The notes below the pieces were generated by a model. That model did no database searches, was not told the DNA's origin, and worked only from the letters and a program-made list of their open reading frames with translations. DNA of 64,000 bases from Halichoerus grypus. Taxonomy: Eukaryota; Chordata; Mammalia; Carnivora; Phocidae. Below are positions 12,849-24,403 of this stretch, piece after piece (the stretch's first letter is position 1; the number at the start of each line of letters is the position of its first letter). A program made the position numbers and the translations under genes. The stretch spans positions 1,054,001-1,118,000 of the forward strand of contig NC_135723.1 in NCBI RefSeq assembly GCF_964656455.1, written 5' to 3'.

Positions 12849-13334
12849 GGGAAATGCAGTGTTGTCTGTTTGTCTCTGTGAGATCAGGGGACCCCTGTTG
12901 GTCCTGGGGGATGGGTTTCTACAGCCCATCTTGAGGTCCCTCTCAGGCCCGTGTTGGGCAGTGGGGTGGGGAGTGAGGCCGGGCCGCCCTGTGTTTCCTG
13001 CCTGTTACCTCTGCTTAGTGCAGCTGGGGCACACGGGTGGGGGGGCAACGGGGGAGGGTTGCCATGGAGGCCTGGGTGTTCTGGAGGTGATGCCGGCCCC
13101 TTCCCAGTGCTCGGGGAGCGAGTCACCTGTGTAATGACAGGCCAGGCCTGGGCACAACCCGCCGGGGCTTGGGGGCCAGGCAGGATCTGCAGGACCAGAC
13201 CGCATGCTGGTGCACACGAGGAGGGTCTGCAGCCCCTGACGCAGGGCAGCTCGTCAGCACCACCCTCAGGGGAGTGATTGAGGACTGGCGGGGAAGGCCC
13301 CGCGGCATCACACGGGCCTGTCTCTCCTGTCCAG

Positions 13335-13453
13335 GAGCGGCTGCTTATGAGCCTTCTGCCCCGGAATGTTGCCATGGAGATGAAGGAGGACTTCCTGAAG
13401 CCCCCCGAGAGGATTTTCCACAAGATTTACATCCAGCGGCATGACAATGTGAG
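13335..13453 (+). CDS. ADCY1: ADCY1 coding exon A (start of the C1 domain), 119 nt
   Basis: Adenylyl cyclase 1 makes cyclic AMP from ATP at the plasma membrane. This exon translates to 39 codons plus two bases, starting [16 protein letters not shown] and ending IYIQRHDNV. That is the conserved entry into the first cytoplasmic catalytic domain (C1a) of membrane adenylyl cyclases; in ADCY1 it corresponds to about residues 266-304. Boundaries: acceptor 'ctctcctgtccag' before 13,335 and donor GTAGGG at 13,454. The last two bases (AG) join the first base (C) of the next exon to make Ser, and the frame continues correctly. Paralogues share this region, so the ADCY1 assignment rests mainly on the calmodulin-binding exon at 34.8 kb. 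No stop or frameshift. Confidence 0.95.
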
Positions 13454-13835
13454 GTAGGGCTGACGCTGGCCTGGCGGAGGTGGGCCTTGGGGAGCTCAAG
13501 TGAGGGTGATGGAAATGGCAGGCGACGGTGGGGGTGGGGGTGATGGAGGAGGTGGGAGGCCACAGGCAGACGGGGGTGGAGGGCCCCCGTTTGAGGGGAG
13601 GAGGGGCCAGGTGTGGGTCGGGAGGCGCAGGTGAGCACCTGCCGGCTGGGAAGCAGGTCCCACGGAAGGTGGGGCTGGAGAATTCTTGGGTGATGGGTGT
13701 CACAGCTGCTCTGTCCCACTCTTCCTCACCTCCCGTTTCCTGCGTGGGCTAGACAGAGGGTTGGCACTCTGCCCCTGAACTGGCTTGGGTGGTGGAATTT
13801 GGGCTGGGACTTGGCCCACATCAGGGTAACAGCTG

Positions 13836-13990
13836 AGCATTCTTCTACTCGGTGCCAGGGTCTGGGGTAGGCGTCCTCTCCCTCACTCGGTTCCTCTCAT
13901 GGCAGCCCCAGGAGGTAGGCAGTGTTCCCGTTTTGCAGGTGAGGAAACAGTCCTCGGGTGAACCAGCTCGCCCCAGACACACTCTGAGGT
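13836..13990 (-). mobile_element. MIR fragment
   Basis: The order 'ggtgccagggtctggggtag', 'ttcctctcatggcagcccca', 'ttttgcaggtgaggaaac' resembles the core of a mammalian-wide interspersed repeat (reading orientation assigned tentatively). Similar short MIR-like cores ('agatgaggagactgaggttg') occur at about 14,465-14,485 and at about 25,845-25,920. Confidence 0.5.
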
Positions 13991-16157
13991 TTGTGTGCTT
14001 GTTTTTAAAGATGCAACTAAAAATAACTTGGTTCCACTCAGTCGTGCCTTCTCTTTAAGAGTGCTTACACTAGCTGAGTGTTGCACTTTCCATGAATGTC
14101 ACTCAGGCAGGCGGTGGTGGACGACCCTGGGCCCCTGCAGACACCACAGGATCAAAACCTCCTTCTGTTTGTGTTGAGTGCTGTGGACCGAGTCCCCACA
14201 AGCTGGTGCTTGTCCGTCGGGAATGAGCTAAGTAAGGCCTGTGGCTGCCGGCCCCTCCCCATCAGGGTCCGAGCCACCCGTGTGTGTGAGCCGGCGTGGC
14301 CAGCCGCTGTCTGCTGAGCATGCTCACTCCCACTGCTGTGCTTCTCGGGAAGGACCGGTGTTGTCCTCCTGTGGAGGACGTTGAGCCCAGTGAGGTTAAG
14401 GCCCCAGGGTGTGGGGCTAGCATTCCAGTCCTGGCAGCCCAGGCACTGTCGCCTGTACTTGTAGATGAGGAGACTGAGGTTGAAAGTGAAGCCCGTGAGT
14501 GGTGGGGCTGGGGCCGCGCCTGGGACTGGCTGCTTCTGACATCCACCTAGACTTCCCATTCACCCACTGACTCTCCTTCGTGAGTAAGGACGTGGCGCAA
14601 TGACCCAGCGCCCTGCTGAGACAGACCACCAGAACAATCCAGGGCGTCCCTGGGGGGAGGGGTGTAGAGCGTCTGCACCCACAGTAGGGAAGGCATCAGA
14701 TGTCAGGGACCTCCTGGGGCGGCAGCTGGGGGTGAGCCTGGTGCACGATGCCCTGGGACAACAGACACATATGTGGAAAGTCACTGTTTCCCTGTGAGGC
14801 TGAAAAATCTCCACCCACATCCCCTGGTAGGTGCCTCATTCCCAGCAGGTGCAGGTCTGACAGCTCTGAGGTACGAGGGGAAGCCAGGGTGAGAGATGGC
14901 TTCCTCCAGCCCAGATGTGAACATCTCACTGTTCTCCTCACCGTCCTTGTTAGAGTCCCTCACTGGTCCCCATCACTCCAGGATTAAAATCCTGAGTCGG
15001 TACACCATTTGCAGCTGATAGGCTGATGCCACCAGGAACAGTGGGGTAAGGACATCTGAAAATCCTCTCCTCCATAGAAGCAATGACAATACTGACAAGA
15101 ACTGTCAGAGTCAACATTGTCAGGACACTGGAAACGAGCCCAAGCCTTGCAGGAATCCAGGAATGTTTACTTAAGAAAAACGCCTAAATCTTGGTAAAAA
15201 CAGCAAGCTTTGTAGAGTTCTGACTTACCCTGTTCCACCGTTTTTAGCTCCATGATAGCTTTGAAAACCAGCAGCTGCAAACACAGGGAAAACCTGTCCA
15301 CTGACAGCCACCTGAGGGGACAGAATGGGGTTGGGGCTTTGAAAAATCCTCAGAGAACTGTGTCATTATTTGACTGTCTGGGAATTCCCTGGAAAACCTT
15401 GCTCAAGGCTTGTCTTTATTTGACCTGACTCGACACTCAGTGTGAACAGCTTTTGCCCTGGGACATTTGTTAAAAACAATCAGTGACAATTGTTTAACAT
15501 CATAGCTGTCAGAGACAGTGAAAGCAGCTGAGGCAAGCAGCAGAGCACTAAAAATTTAAAACTGGGGAACGAGATGTCTGTCAGGTGCTTTGAAAGGCTC
15601 TGGGGATGTTTCTGGGAATCAGAAGACCGTGCACAAGGGTAAGGCTGTGTGCGTGCTCAGGAAAGACCACGAGGACCCCGGGCTGTCCTTGAGGTCTTGA
15701 GGCTGACCTTGAGGCTGTGTGCAAGCAGGAAGAGCAGACTAAGACAGAGTTGGAATCTGCCTGGCTGAGTGCCCATCATCAAAGACTGAAAGACTTACTG
15801 GCTGCAGGCATGTGAGGAAATTTCTGTCCAGTCATTAGCTGACCACTAGGCTAACCAACCAGAGATTTTAATGGCCCCACATGAGAAAGAAAACAGACTT
15901 TACAGGATTTGTCAGAAAAGTCACTGAACAAATAACAACATAAATAGCAACAAGAACAACCCCAATCCTGAGGTGGGGGGGGGGGTTCTGATTTTCAGAA
16001 TTGCCACATTGTATTATCCAGTTTTCCATAAAAATATATGCAACATGCAAGAAAACACAAATGTTTGACTCACACAGGAATGAAAAAAGCAGTCAATAGA
16101 AGCTGTCCCAGAGGAAGCCCACACATCGGACTTCTAGACAAAACTAAATCACATATA

Positions 16158-16328
16158 TTTTTTAAAGATTTTATTTATTTGAGAGAGAGAGTGGGGGGGG
16201 CAGAAGGAGAGGGAGAAGCAGACTCCCCACTGAGCAGGGAGCCTGACGTGGGGCTCCATCCCAGGACCCCGAGATCATGACCCAAGCCGAAGGCAGACTC
16301 TAAACCTACTAAGCCACCCAGGCACCCC
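16158..16328 (-). mobile_element. CAN-SINE, - strand
   Basis: Reverse-complement structure: poly-T/'taaagattttatttatttg' followed by 'gagagagag', 'agaagcagactccccactga', 'gatcatgacccaagccgaag' and ending 'ccacccaggcacccc'. The flanking sequences (taaatcaca / taaagcacc) are only loosely repeated, so the copy is older than the one at 12.6 kb. Confidence 0.92.
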
Positions 16329-16439
16329 TAAAGCACCCATTTTAAATATGTTCAAAGAACAAACCATGTCTAAATAAAGGGGAACATGAGAAAGACTTCC
16401 AGAAATTCCAACTTTGAAATATACATTAAAATGAAAAGG

Positions 16440-16860
16440 TCACTCGGGGAGCTCCACCTTGAGCAGATTTGAGCAGGTTGAAGAAAGAATTGGTGAACTT
16501 GAAGACGGACAGTTGAGGTCATGGAACCTGATGAACAGAATGAGAAAAGGGTGACAGAGAGAGAACAGAGGCTCAGAGACTCCAGGGACACCGGCCAGCC
16601 CAGCAACACACCCATAATGAGTCCCAGAGGAGAGGAAAGGGGCAGAAAGAATATTTGAAAAGAAATATGGCTCAAAATGTCTGAAATTCGATGAAAAACG
16701 CTCACTTACACATTGAAGAAACTCAGTTAGGACACACACAAAGAGAGCCACCCCCAGACACATCGTAATCGAACTTTAAAAGCCAGATACTAGGAGAGAA
16801 GTGGGAGAGAAGTGATGTGTCACATGCAGGTGACTGCCAACAAGACCAACGTGTGATTTT
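16440..16860 (+). mobile_element. L1 ORF1 remnant, sense, decayed
   Basis: The nucleotide sequence follows L1 ORF1: 'gagcagatttgagcaggttg', 'gaaagaattggtgaacttg' (encoding the ERIxELED-type motif at the end of the coiled coil), 'gagaggaaaggggcagaaag' and 'cccagacacatcgtaatcg'. Stops and small gaps break the frame. It is the only L1 ORF1 in sense orientation found in the window. Confidence 0.75.
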
Positions 16861-17552
16861 TCATAGGGAGTGGTGGAGGTGGGGGCTGGGGGTGGCACGT
16901 TCCAGGGCTGAACTAAACAGTCAGGAATTCCGTATGCAGCAGAAATCACAGTGACGGCACCGCTGTGCTGCGTGAGGCTTCATGGCTGTAGAGTGTCCAG
17001 GAAGGAGGCTGTGCTGGGGGGTGGGCACCCTTGTTTAGACCTGCCCAGCTCTGTAGCAAACGGATGCCCACACATCAGGCTTCCATCCCGCCAGGTGAGG
17101 CCCTGGCCCGATGCAGACCCAGTCGGCCCCTCCGTGAGGCTCGGGGATCCACAGCCGGGCTCCAACAACACCGGGGCTCTGTCGCCTTGTTAGCGGGCAG
17201 GAGGGGAAAGGGGCGAGGAGGCCAGCTCACTTCCGACAGGCACATCCCTTGTGCTCACTGGCCACTGGTCACAGGCCGTCTTGGGCTGGGGGCAGGTCTG
17301 GTGGCCGTGGAGCTGTGCCCCGCCCGTGTCCTGGGGGGTCAGCCGGAGCTCCGCCTGGCCCCAGCGTTCACTACCCCCGTGGCCGTGAGGGCGTCCCCCA
17401 CTTCCCTTCCAGCCCACCCCGAGGAATAAACAGGTTTATTTTGGGGTGCTCGTAAAGGCAGCCCTCGGCACGGCTCTGGGGGCTGCGGTCCGCCTGGGAG
17501 GCTGGGCCCCGCGTGCCCGCGGAGGAGGCAGCCTGGTACCTTTTTCTTGCAG

Positions 17553-17664
17553 CATCCTCTTCGCGGACATCGTGGGCTTCACGGGCTTGGCGTCGCAGTG
17601 CACCGCGCAGGAGCTGGTGAAGCTCCTCAACGAGCTCTTCGGCAAGTTTGATGAACTGGCCACG
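17553..17664 (+). CDS. ADCY1: ADCY1 coding exon B (C1a catalytic core, first metal Asp), 112 nt
   Basis: After completing a split Ser codon, the exon encodes 37 residues beginning [16 protein letters not shown] and ending FGKFDELAT. The FADIVGFT motif is the class III cyclase signature; its Asp binds the catalytic Mg2+ ions (Asp310 by human numbering, as implied by this exon layout). The acceptor is 'tttttcttgcag' and the donor GTAAGC follows at 17,665; it joins the next exon in phase 0. A GC-rich 58-bp tandem repeat starts about 90 bp after the donor. Sequence fully matches what is expected for an active C1a domain, with no missing residue seen. Confidence 0.97.
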
Positions 17665-17753
17665 GTAAGCGCAGCCCCCCGTTGTGCACGGGTCACTGGA
17701 GCTGCCTCTGGGGCACCAGCGTGCTGGGTGGGCTCCCGTGGTGCGGGTGTGAC

Positions 17754-18095
17754 CTGGCGGACCGGCCGGCGCTTTCGCCCCGCCCAGCTGTCAATCACCC
17801 ACAGCTCCCGCCTTGCGGACCGCCCAGCGCTTTGGTCCCACCTAGCTGTCAATCACCCACAGCTCCCGCCTTGCGGACCGCCCAGCGCTTTGGTCCCGCC
17901 TAGCTGTCAATCACCCACAGCTCCCGCCTTGCGGACCGCCCAGCGCTTTCGCCCCGCCCAGCTGTCAATCACCCACAGCTCCCACCTTGCGGACCGCCCA
18001 GCACTTTCGCCCCGCCCAGCTGTCAATCACCCACAGCTCCCGCCTTGCGGACCGCCCAGCGCTTTCGCCCCGCCCAGCTGTCAATCACCCGCAGT
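17754..18095 (+). repeat. 58-bp tandem repeat, about 6 copies, with PBX-PREP-like site in every unit
   Basis: Units repeat exactly every 58 bp: the decamer CTGTCAATCA starts at 17,788, 17,846, 17,904, 17,962, 18,020 and 18,078. A full unit reads through 'cttgcggaccgcccagcgct', a 'ttcgccccgcccag' or 'ttggtcccgcctag' segment, then 'ctgtcaatcacccacagctc'. Four units keep the GC box CCCCGCCC and two carry a diverged version. The decamer is the reverse complement of TGATTGACAG, the known PBX-PREP/MEIS composite site. Function is inference; the repeat structure is seen directly. Confidence 0.95.
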
Positions 18096-19957
18096 TCCTT
18101 GGCGCAAAGGAAAGCGCTCTCCCTAGCGCAGCCCGAGCGCCTCCAGCTGGCTGGGTCGTGAGGCCCTGCGCGGGCAGCTCTGCCTTGAGGGTCACGGCTG
18201 GGGCCAGTTGGTGACGTTTGACGATGACAAAGCCCCTTGCCTGTGGCAGGAGAGCGCTGGCGTTTTAAGACCTTCCCAGGGCAGGTCACATTCAGCCCTG
18301 CAGAGGTCAAGCCCAGGCCGGGCTAACAGCCTGGGCTTTCGGAGGCAACTGACCGCCTGGTGTCCTTGCACCTTGACACCTGCCTTCCCTGCCCTGCAAG
18401 GACTTGGGCGGGGACACAGGGACGTAGAGCCACGCCCACCTGCCCGGCCAGCCTCCCTCCAGGTGGATGCAGAGGGACCCTGAGCAGGTGGCTGTGGGGG
18501 AGGGGTAAACTGCTCAGAGTCAGAACTTTTCTCAGGGAAGGTCACAGTTAAAGGGCTTGGTAGAAAGAGCGGACAGACATCCCCTTGGTGAGGGAGAGGG
18601 AGGAGAGGTCCCCTGCCCGTGTGGCTCACACAGCGGAGTGGTGAGGATGTCCCTGTGTGTGCAGGGCGGGGTGAGGGTGCCACACGGGCTGCAGACTCGG
18701 GCTGGCCCCTGGGCGGGACACAGAATGCCAGGCCCCAGCATCTGCCCGTGACCTGCAGGCGGAGTGGGTGGTGGTCACGCTGGCTGCAGTTTTAGGATCG
18801 GGTGCAGGCGGGAGAACACTCGGCCTCGGGGTTGGGCGGCATGTGGGACCCGGGCGCCACCCCCCGTCCCCCGCCCTCCACCCTGCAGTTTCCCTGAGGG
18901 GTGGCAGGGATCCTGAGACGTCCAGTTGTAAGGTCCCGCTTGCTCCAAATCGGTCGGCGCTAGAACCCTTTCTCCTGTGGCACCCCGTTGATGTCCTGGG
19001 CCTGCGCTCTGCGGGACCCCATGTGGGGGAGGCTGCTGCTTCTCTCCCCAGGATGAAAGTAGGAAGCGGCTGTCCACCGGGGGCGGGTGCTGCTTCTGGC
19101 CGTCACGTCCGCTGGGTGCCCTGGCAGCCTGTGCTCGGGGTGGGGGGCCTCTGGGCTCGTGCCCTGGGGAGCCGCTGTCTCTGCCCACACGAAGGCTCTC
19201 CGGGGCCTCCTCCCTGCCCGACACCTGTGGTTTTGGGGAAGTATAAAGGAGGAGTGAGGAGTGTGAGCGTGTCCCCTGTGGCTTGTGTGGCTCGCTGGCC
19301 TGGTGGGAGCTTAGCATCTCCTGTGTGCGGTCAGAACATGTGTTTTGTCCGGGGCCAGGGTGCCTGGTGGCCCGGGGCTCTCTTGGTGCTGCTCCGAGCT
19401 TTCCTGGGCCTGCACCTTCCTCCTGCGCCTCCCGAGGAAGCTTCTGGATGAGGGTTCCGCCGGCCACTGGGGCTGTCTGAGCACACGCTGCTGATGGAAG
19501 GGTGTGCCTTCCCCCCACTGTCGGAATCGGTCTTTCCAGCGTCCAGACATCAGCATCCTGGTCCCGGTGGGGACACATTCGCTCAGTGACTCAGTGGTTA
19601 GCAGTGCCACCAGCCTGGCTGCCTCCCCCCCCCCCACCGCTGGCCCCCGGAGACTGTCCCCACCCCCACTCCCAGTCTCTTACAACGGCACCTGCCCCAG
19701 CCCCCAGGACAATGGGAGTCCGTACACTCACCTTGTCCTTCTTCAGGCGGTGCTGCTCATGTTCTCACTCTGCGTCTTTACGCACATCCTGGCTACTTGT
19801 TTTCTCAGTTACTGGGCGAGGGCTGTTGAGCTCTGCGATGTAATTTATAGCTCTGTCTGCCAGTTTTGCTGCCTGTGTTCTCAGGCTCTGCTATTCGATT
19901 CCTAAACATTTAGGGTTCTTAGGCCCTCCTGATGAATTAGCTCTTTGTGTGTGTGTG

Positions 19958-20143
19958 TTTTTTTTTAAGAGAGCTTGAGTGGGGGGAGGGGCAGGAGAGA
20001 GAGAGAGGGAGAGAGAGAATCCCAAGCAGACTCTCCACTGAGCTTGGAGCCCAACTTGGAGCTCGATCTCACGACCCTGAGATCATGACCTGAGCCGCAA
20101 TCTAAAGTCGGGCCCTCAACCAACTGCGCCACCCAGGGACTCC
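19958..20143 (-). mobile_element. CAN-SINE, - strand
   Basis: A TG/T-rich start (reverse of the A tail), 'gagagagagagaggg', 'agcagactctccactgagct', 'gatcatgacctgagccgcaa' and end 'ccacccagggactcct'. The head is diverged from the consensus GGCGCC end, so it is an older subfamily than its + strand neighbour, with which it forms an inverted pair 36 bp apart. Confidence 0.9.
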
Positions 20144-20163
20144 TAATTAATTCTTTTTTCATT

Positions 20164-20371
20164 AAGAAATGACCCTCTTGGGGCTCCTGGGTGGCTCAGT
20201 CGGTGAAGCGTCTGCCTTCGGCTCAGGTCATGATCCCAGGGTCCTGGGATCGAGCCCCGCATCTGGCTCCCTGCTCCGCGGGAAGCCTGCTTCTCCCTCT
20301 CCCACTCCCCCTGCTCGTGTGCTCGCTGTCTCAAATAAACAAATAAAATCTTAAAAAGACATGACCCTCTT
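20164..20371 (+). mobile_element. CAN-SINE, + strand, with near-perfect 16-bp TSD
   Basis: Body 20,180-20,357: 'ggggctcctgggtggctcag', 'gtctgccttcggctcaggtc', 'cctgggatcgagccccgcat', CT-rich stretch and 'aaataaacaaataaaatctt' tail. Flanks aagaaatgaccctctt (20,164-20,179) and aagacatgaccctctt (20,356-20,371) differ at one base. Confidence 0.94.
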
Positions 20372-23300
20372 TAACTGGAAATCTAGTTTTGTCCTGTGTC
20401 CTGTGTTAGTATGTCCGTTTCAGCTTTCCTTTGGTTATTGTCAGGAAACATGTCTTTTTCTATGCCTTCCCCCCCCACCCACCAGTTTGTGTCTTTTTAT
20501 GTAAAGGGCTGGGTTTGCCATTTCTACCTCGAATCCCGACAGTCCACATTCGAGGGCTGTGCTGTCGGCTCCCTGGGGTTCGTCCCATCCGTTCCTTGTT
20601 GTTTTACTTTTTCTGCCGGTGTGTGGGTTCACGGAGTGTGTTCTGTGACCTGGCCCTGGTGCCTGTGTGGGCTGAAGGGTGAGTGCTCTTGGCGCTGTGG
20701 GGTCTACGGCACATTCCTTGACTCCGTCTGAGAAGCTCGCAGAACGCGCCGCCCTCCTCGGCCTTTGTGAAATCGTGCATCTTTTACTTTTTGTCATAAA
20801 CCCCGTTCTGCGTTGTTACCATTTTTGTTTGCACAAACACGCCGTTCCCTTTGGAAGGTCTGTTGCTCTCGGGGCGCGTGGGATTCGCCAGCGCGTCTCC
20901 ACGGGGTTTCTCTGCCGAAAGAAGGACGGGCCAGCTGGTGATGAATCCTCTCTGTCTCTGTTTCTGGGAAAGGTCTTTGTTTTGCCCTTAATTTTTGAAT
21001 TTCTTTTCACTGGGTATAGAATTGTGAGTTAACAGGTGTTTGCTCTGCTGTGCTGTTTCCAAGGACGACACTCTGGTCCTCTGTCCGGAACACGTAAATG
21101 TCTTTTTTCTCCGACTGCTTACACGATTTTCTCTTCACCGCTGGTTTTAAGCAGTTTGATTTTGATGTGCCTCCATTTGGTTTTCTTCACGGTGTTTGGG
21201 CTTCCCACATCGGTAGGTTTATGGTTTCGTCATCTTGGGGAGAAAGCCCTCAAATACTCCTTATGCATCTCCCCTTCCTTTGGGGACCCCGGTTCACCTG
21301 TGTCCAGGTCTTGACGTCCCACAACTCAATAGAAAAGGAGGATCCTTTTCTATTTTGGGCTCCTTTTCCTTTTCTTTCATTCTGGATGGTTTCTGCTGCT
21401 GGGCTGCCCAGGTGACCGGCCTGGTCTACTGCGAGGTGTGACCTGCTGTCTGTCCATCCACCCATCTGGCACAGTGTGGGTCTCTGAGGTTATGTTTCCA
21501 TCTCTGGAAGTTCAGTGTGGATTCCCCGCCCCGTCAAAGTTGCTGCTGGACAGTTGAGAATTAGGAAGCTCTGCTCTTAGTCTGTCCATGGGGTTGAGTA
21601 TTTTTAAATTGTGTTTTCCCTCCAATCTGCTCGAGCCCTGCTTCGACGAGTCACGGCACGTGTCCCGGCATCTGGTGCGCAGGATGCGGTGAGGCCCGCG
21701 AGTGTGCTTGGAAATCACATGCGCGTGAGCCAGACACGTCCGTCCTCACCATGGTCCTGCCGGGCAGCCAGGCCCAGAGTGTGTGCGTGTCTGCCTTGGT
21801 CTCCACAGTCACTGGCCGTTTATTTACCCCTTATCCTCGGCTGGCCGAAGATGTGCGCAGTATTTTTGACCTTTTCTCCATTTTAGGAGCCGTTTTAGGC
21901 TTCCATTTGCTCTGGTGACAGGGCCCTTCTCTGGACGCCAGCGTTCTTACCAAGGAAGCGAACCGGCCAGATGAAGCGACGTCCCTCCAGGCGCTTCCAG
22001 GAGGCCGTGGCGAGGCTGGAGCCCAACTGTGCCGGCTGTGGAGGCCAGCCTGGCTCCCCGCCTGCGCCTCGGGGTGACGGGTCCTTAGTCGGGGTCGTGA
22101 CCCCAGGAACTCTTCCAGGGACTGTTTCCGGAGCAAGCTTGTTGTACTGTTGTAGGTTCTCAGGCCCGAGGTGGCCTTTGTCTGGCCCACGACAGGGGAC
22201 ACATTCAGATTTAGGACACCATAGGCCGCACACCCGGGCAGGGCGGCTGATTCGCGCCTGAGCCAGTGGGCAGTTGGCGAGGGTGGACAAGCCCAGGAGG
22301 CGTTTCCTGTCGGGTGCGCTGTGTCTGCTCATGGGCTCTCCTTGGGGACCCCACCCCGGGCTGGGCCAGTCTGCACTGTCCCCGACTCACACACAGCGGG
22401 GGCCTTGCTGACCCACCCGACCCGACACGCAGGAGCACTGGGACAGAATGCAGGGGTCGGTTGGGACTGTGAGGGAAGACAGGACGGTGCCGAGGGTGAG
22501 ACTCTGGCCACCACGGCGAATGTGAGGCTCGCGGCACGGTCTGGCTGTTTTGCTCAACCTTGAGTTGCTGGAAGATGACTATCATGACCTGTGTTAGTGA
22601 AGGTGTTAGTTATCTGTGTTACTCTGGGTGTTCCCGTGGAAACCAGTCTGAGAGCTGGAGCTCGCTGGGGTGTGTGCTCATGTCTGTCCTTCCCGTGCCC
22701 CATCCTTCCTCCTCCTTGGGCTTTCCTTGGGCTTGATCCAGGGGCCAGGACTCGCTGGGCGGGCAGCCACGAGGACTCGGGGCACCCTCGAGTCTCATGC
22801 CTTGGTTTCCTGGCCTGTGAAACGTGAGGATACCCAATGGCCTACGGTCCCTCCCTGCCCCGACACCCTAGTCCTGGGAGCCGCTCCAAGCTGTCGGTGC
22901 CGCGTGCCCGGGCGCGCTCGTCTGCCGACGGCTTGTCACTGCCGAGTGGTTCTCTTTCCGTGGACGTGCTGTGCATGCGCCGTCAGGATTGCACGCAGCG
23001 GACCGACGGGGGAGCGCAGGGCTCTGCCCGGGACGTCCAGCGCAGGAGGGAGGCCGCAGCTGGGCCAAGTGTGGTCAGGACTGCGACCAGCTGGGAGGAG
23101 GAAGCAGCACGCGTGTCGTCCACGCTCAGCTGGAGAGGCTGACCCCAGCGGTCGGAGTGTGTGCGGGATGGCCCGTGGGGTGGAAGGAACCCCCGCTTCC
23201 GGAACGCGTACGCACACGTGGGTGCGTGCCGTCGGGGGACAGCTGGGGGGAGGGTCCCAGAAGGACTGTGGTTCTCGCTGACTCGTGCATCCCCAGTTTT

Positions 23301-24241
23301 AATTTTCGGAGCTTCCTGCATTCATCTAGGATGAGCCTGGATTTCTTTAATTATTCCTTAATTAGCAGGAAATAAACATTGTTTCCTGAAAAACCAGTAG
23401 GTGTTTGGAATTCAGAGGAACCTGTCGTTTCTGTGCGGTAGAAACTTGCCCCACCCTGCCCGCCGGTGGCCGCCCGGTTCAGGAGCGCGGTCCCTGGGAG
23501 GCGGGAGTCGGCTGTGGGAATCGGGATCTTCGGGCTCCAGGCGCTGTTTCCCCGGGTGGAGCGTGCCTTTGCTGCCAGAGGACAGCCTGTGTGCCCACGG
23601 GCCACGAGGGGTTGCCGTGGCCCAGGGACCACCCAGGACCGTGGGAAGGTTTGTCCCTTTCGTGCCACTGAAGGTGTAGTTGCAAGCAGACAGCTCGCAC
23701 CTCGTTGGCGTGTCCTTTCTGGGAGGAGGTTCCATGCTGTCCCTGGAGTGTGGCCGTCACTGCCCGGACCACGGGGGTTGGCCTTCTCCCCAGAGTCGCT
23801 CGCCCAGTGCTTCTCACTCCGCCTGCTCATACTCTGGCATCTCAGGACGCAGGGATGCGTGTATTTTTTAGAAGAATAACAACAAATTCTGAGTTTGTGT
23901 GGGTATTTCCAACTCCCCAAATAACTTCACTCCTTCGATTTTCATTCCCGTGTCTCCCCTCCCCCGAGGCTGGAAACCTGCCGACAATAACGCCGTTCAC
24001 CTGTTTCGTGTGTTTAGATTCCCTCAGTTCAGAAGAACGTTGTCAGCGTCAACACCCACAAGACTGCGGCACGCGGTTTGGGATTCTTCTAGCATTTCTT
24101 TGTTTGGTCCTTGGCTGACATCCCACTGCACACACGGTCACGTCACCTGGAATAACTGTGCGGTCATGCTCCCGACGTGGTCACCCTTAGGCTTATTTCG
24201 TTCTGGTTTTGGTTTTTGGGCATTGCTATTTTCAACTTAAG

Positions 24242-24403
24242 TTTTTAAAAAAGATTTATTTATGTATTTGAGAGAGTGGGAGAGGGGGAGAGAGAATCTC
24301 AAGCAGACCCCCATGGAGCACAGAGCCCGATGCGGGGCTTGAACTCACGGCCCTCACCAAAATCAGGAGTCGGACACTCAACCGACTGAACCACCCAGGC
24401 GCC
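24242..24403 (-). mobile_element. CAN-SINE, - strand
   Basis: Starts 'ttttaaaaaagatttattta' (reverse tail), then 'gagagagtgggagaggggga', 'gatgcggggcttgaactcac', and ends 'aaccacccaggcgcc'. Imperfect flanking duplication (caacttaagttttt / caatttaatttttt). Confidence 0.9.

Larger units (their letters stand above)
1..13334 (+). other. ADCY1: ADCY1 intron upstream of the first visible exon (3' part)
   Basis: No coding exon was recognised here. I looked for the peptide that precedes the first visible exon in ADCY1 (the end of the first membrane cassette and the start of C1) and did not find it, so this is taken as one partial intron. It ends with a pyrimidine-rich acceptor and CAG at 13,332-13,334. 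Positions 1-2,260 and 9,491-12,607 are GC-rich with no feature I can name; the short open frames there look random and have no family resemblance. The rest is occupied by the repeats listed separately. If the assembly is inverted or an exon is missed, the assignment would change, but the downstream phase is consistent. Confidence 0.7.
13454..17552 (+). other. ADCY1: ADCY1 intron between exons A and B
   Basis: GT-AG intron (GTAGGG ... 'tttttcttgcag'). It holds a MIR fragment at about 13.84 kb, an antisense CAN-SINE at 16.16 kb and a decayed L1 ORF1 at 16.44 kb. Stretch 14,500-15,880 has no element I can name; parts (15,000-15,880) look like an old interspersed repeat but the family is uncertain. 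16,870-17,550 is GC-rich without a recognisable feature. Confidence 0.9.
19740..21340 (-). mobile_element. Ancient L1, antisense, interrupted by two SINEs
   Basis: The + strand follows reversed L1: 'cctcctgatgaattagctct' at 19.93 kb, 'aagaaatgaccctctt' at 20.16 kb, 'cagctttcctttggttattg' at 20.42 kb, 'gtgtctttttatgtaaaggg' at 20.49 kb, 'gggtatagaattgtgagtta' at 21.01 kb, and 'tttgattttgatgtgcctcc' near 21.15 kb. It is high-divergence and has no usable frame. SINEs at 19,958 and 20,180 landed inside it in opposite orientations. Confidence 0.65.

Noticed and set aside
15000..15880. Possible ancient DNA transposon or LTR
   Set aside because: No terminal repeats or target duplications could be found by eye; left as unclassified intron sequence.
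17446..18126. A 226-codon open frame across exon B and the 58-bp repeat
   Set aside because: The coding part is exon B only; the frame beyond GTAAGC is intron repeat. The family homology stops exactly at the donor.
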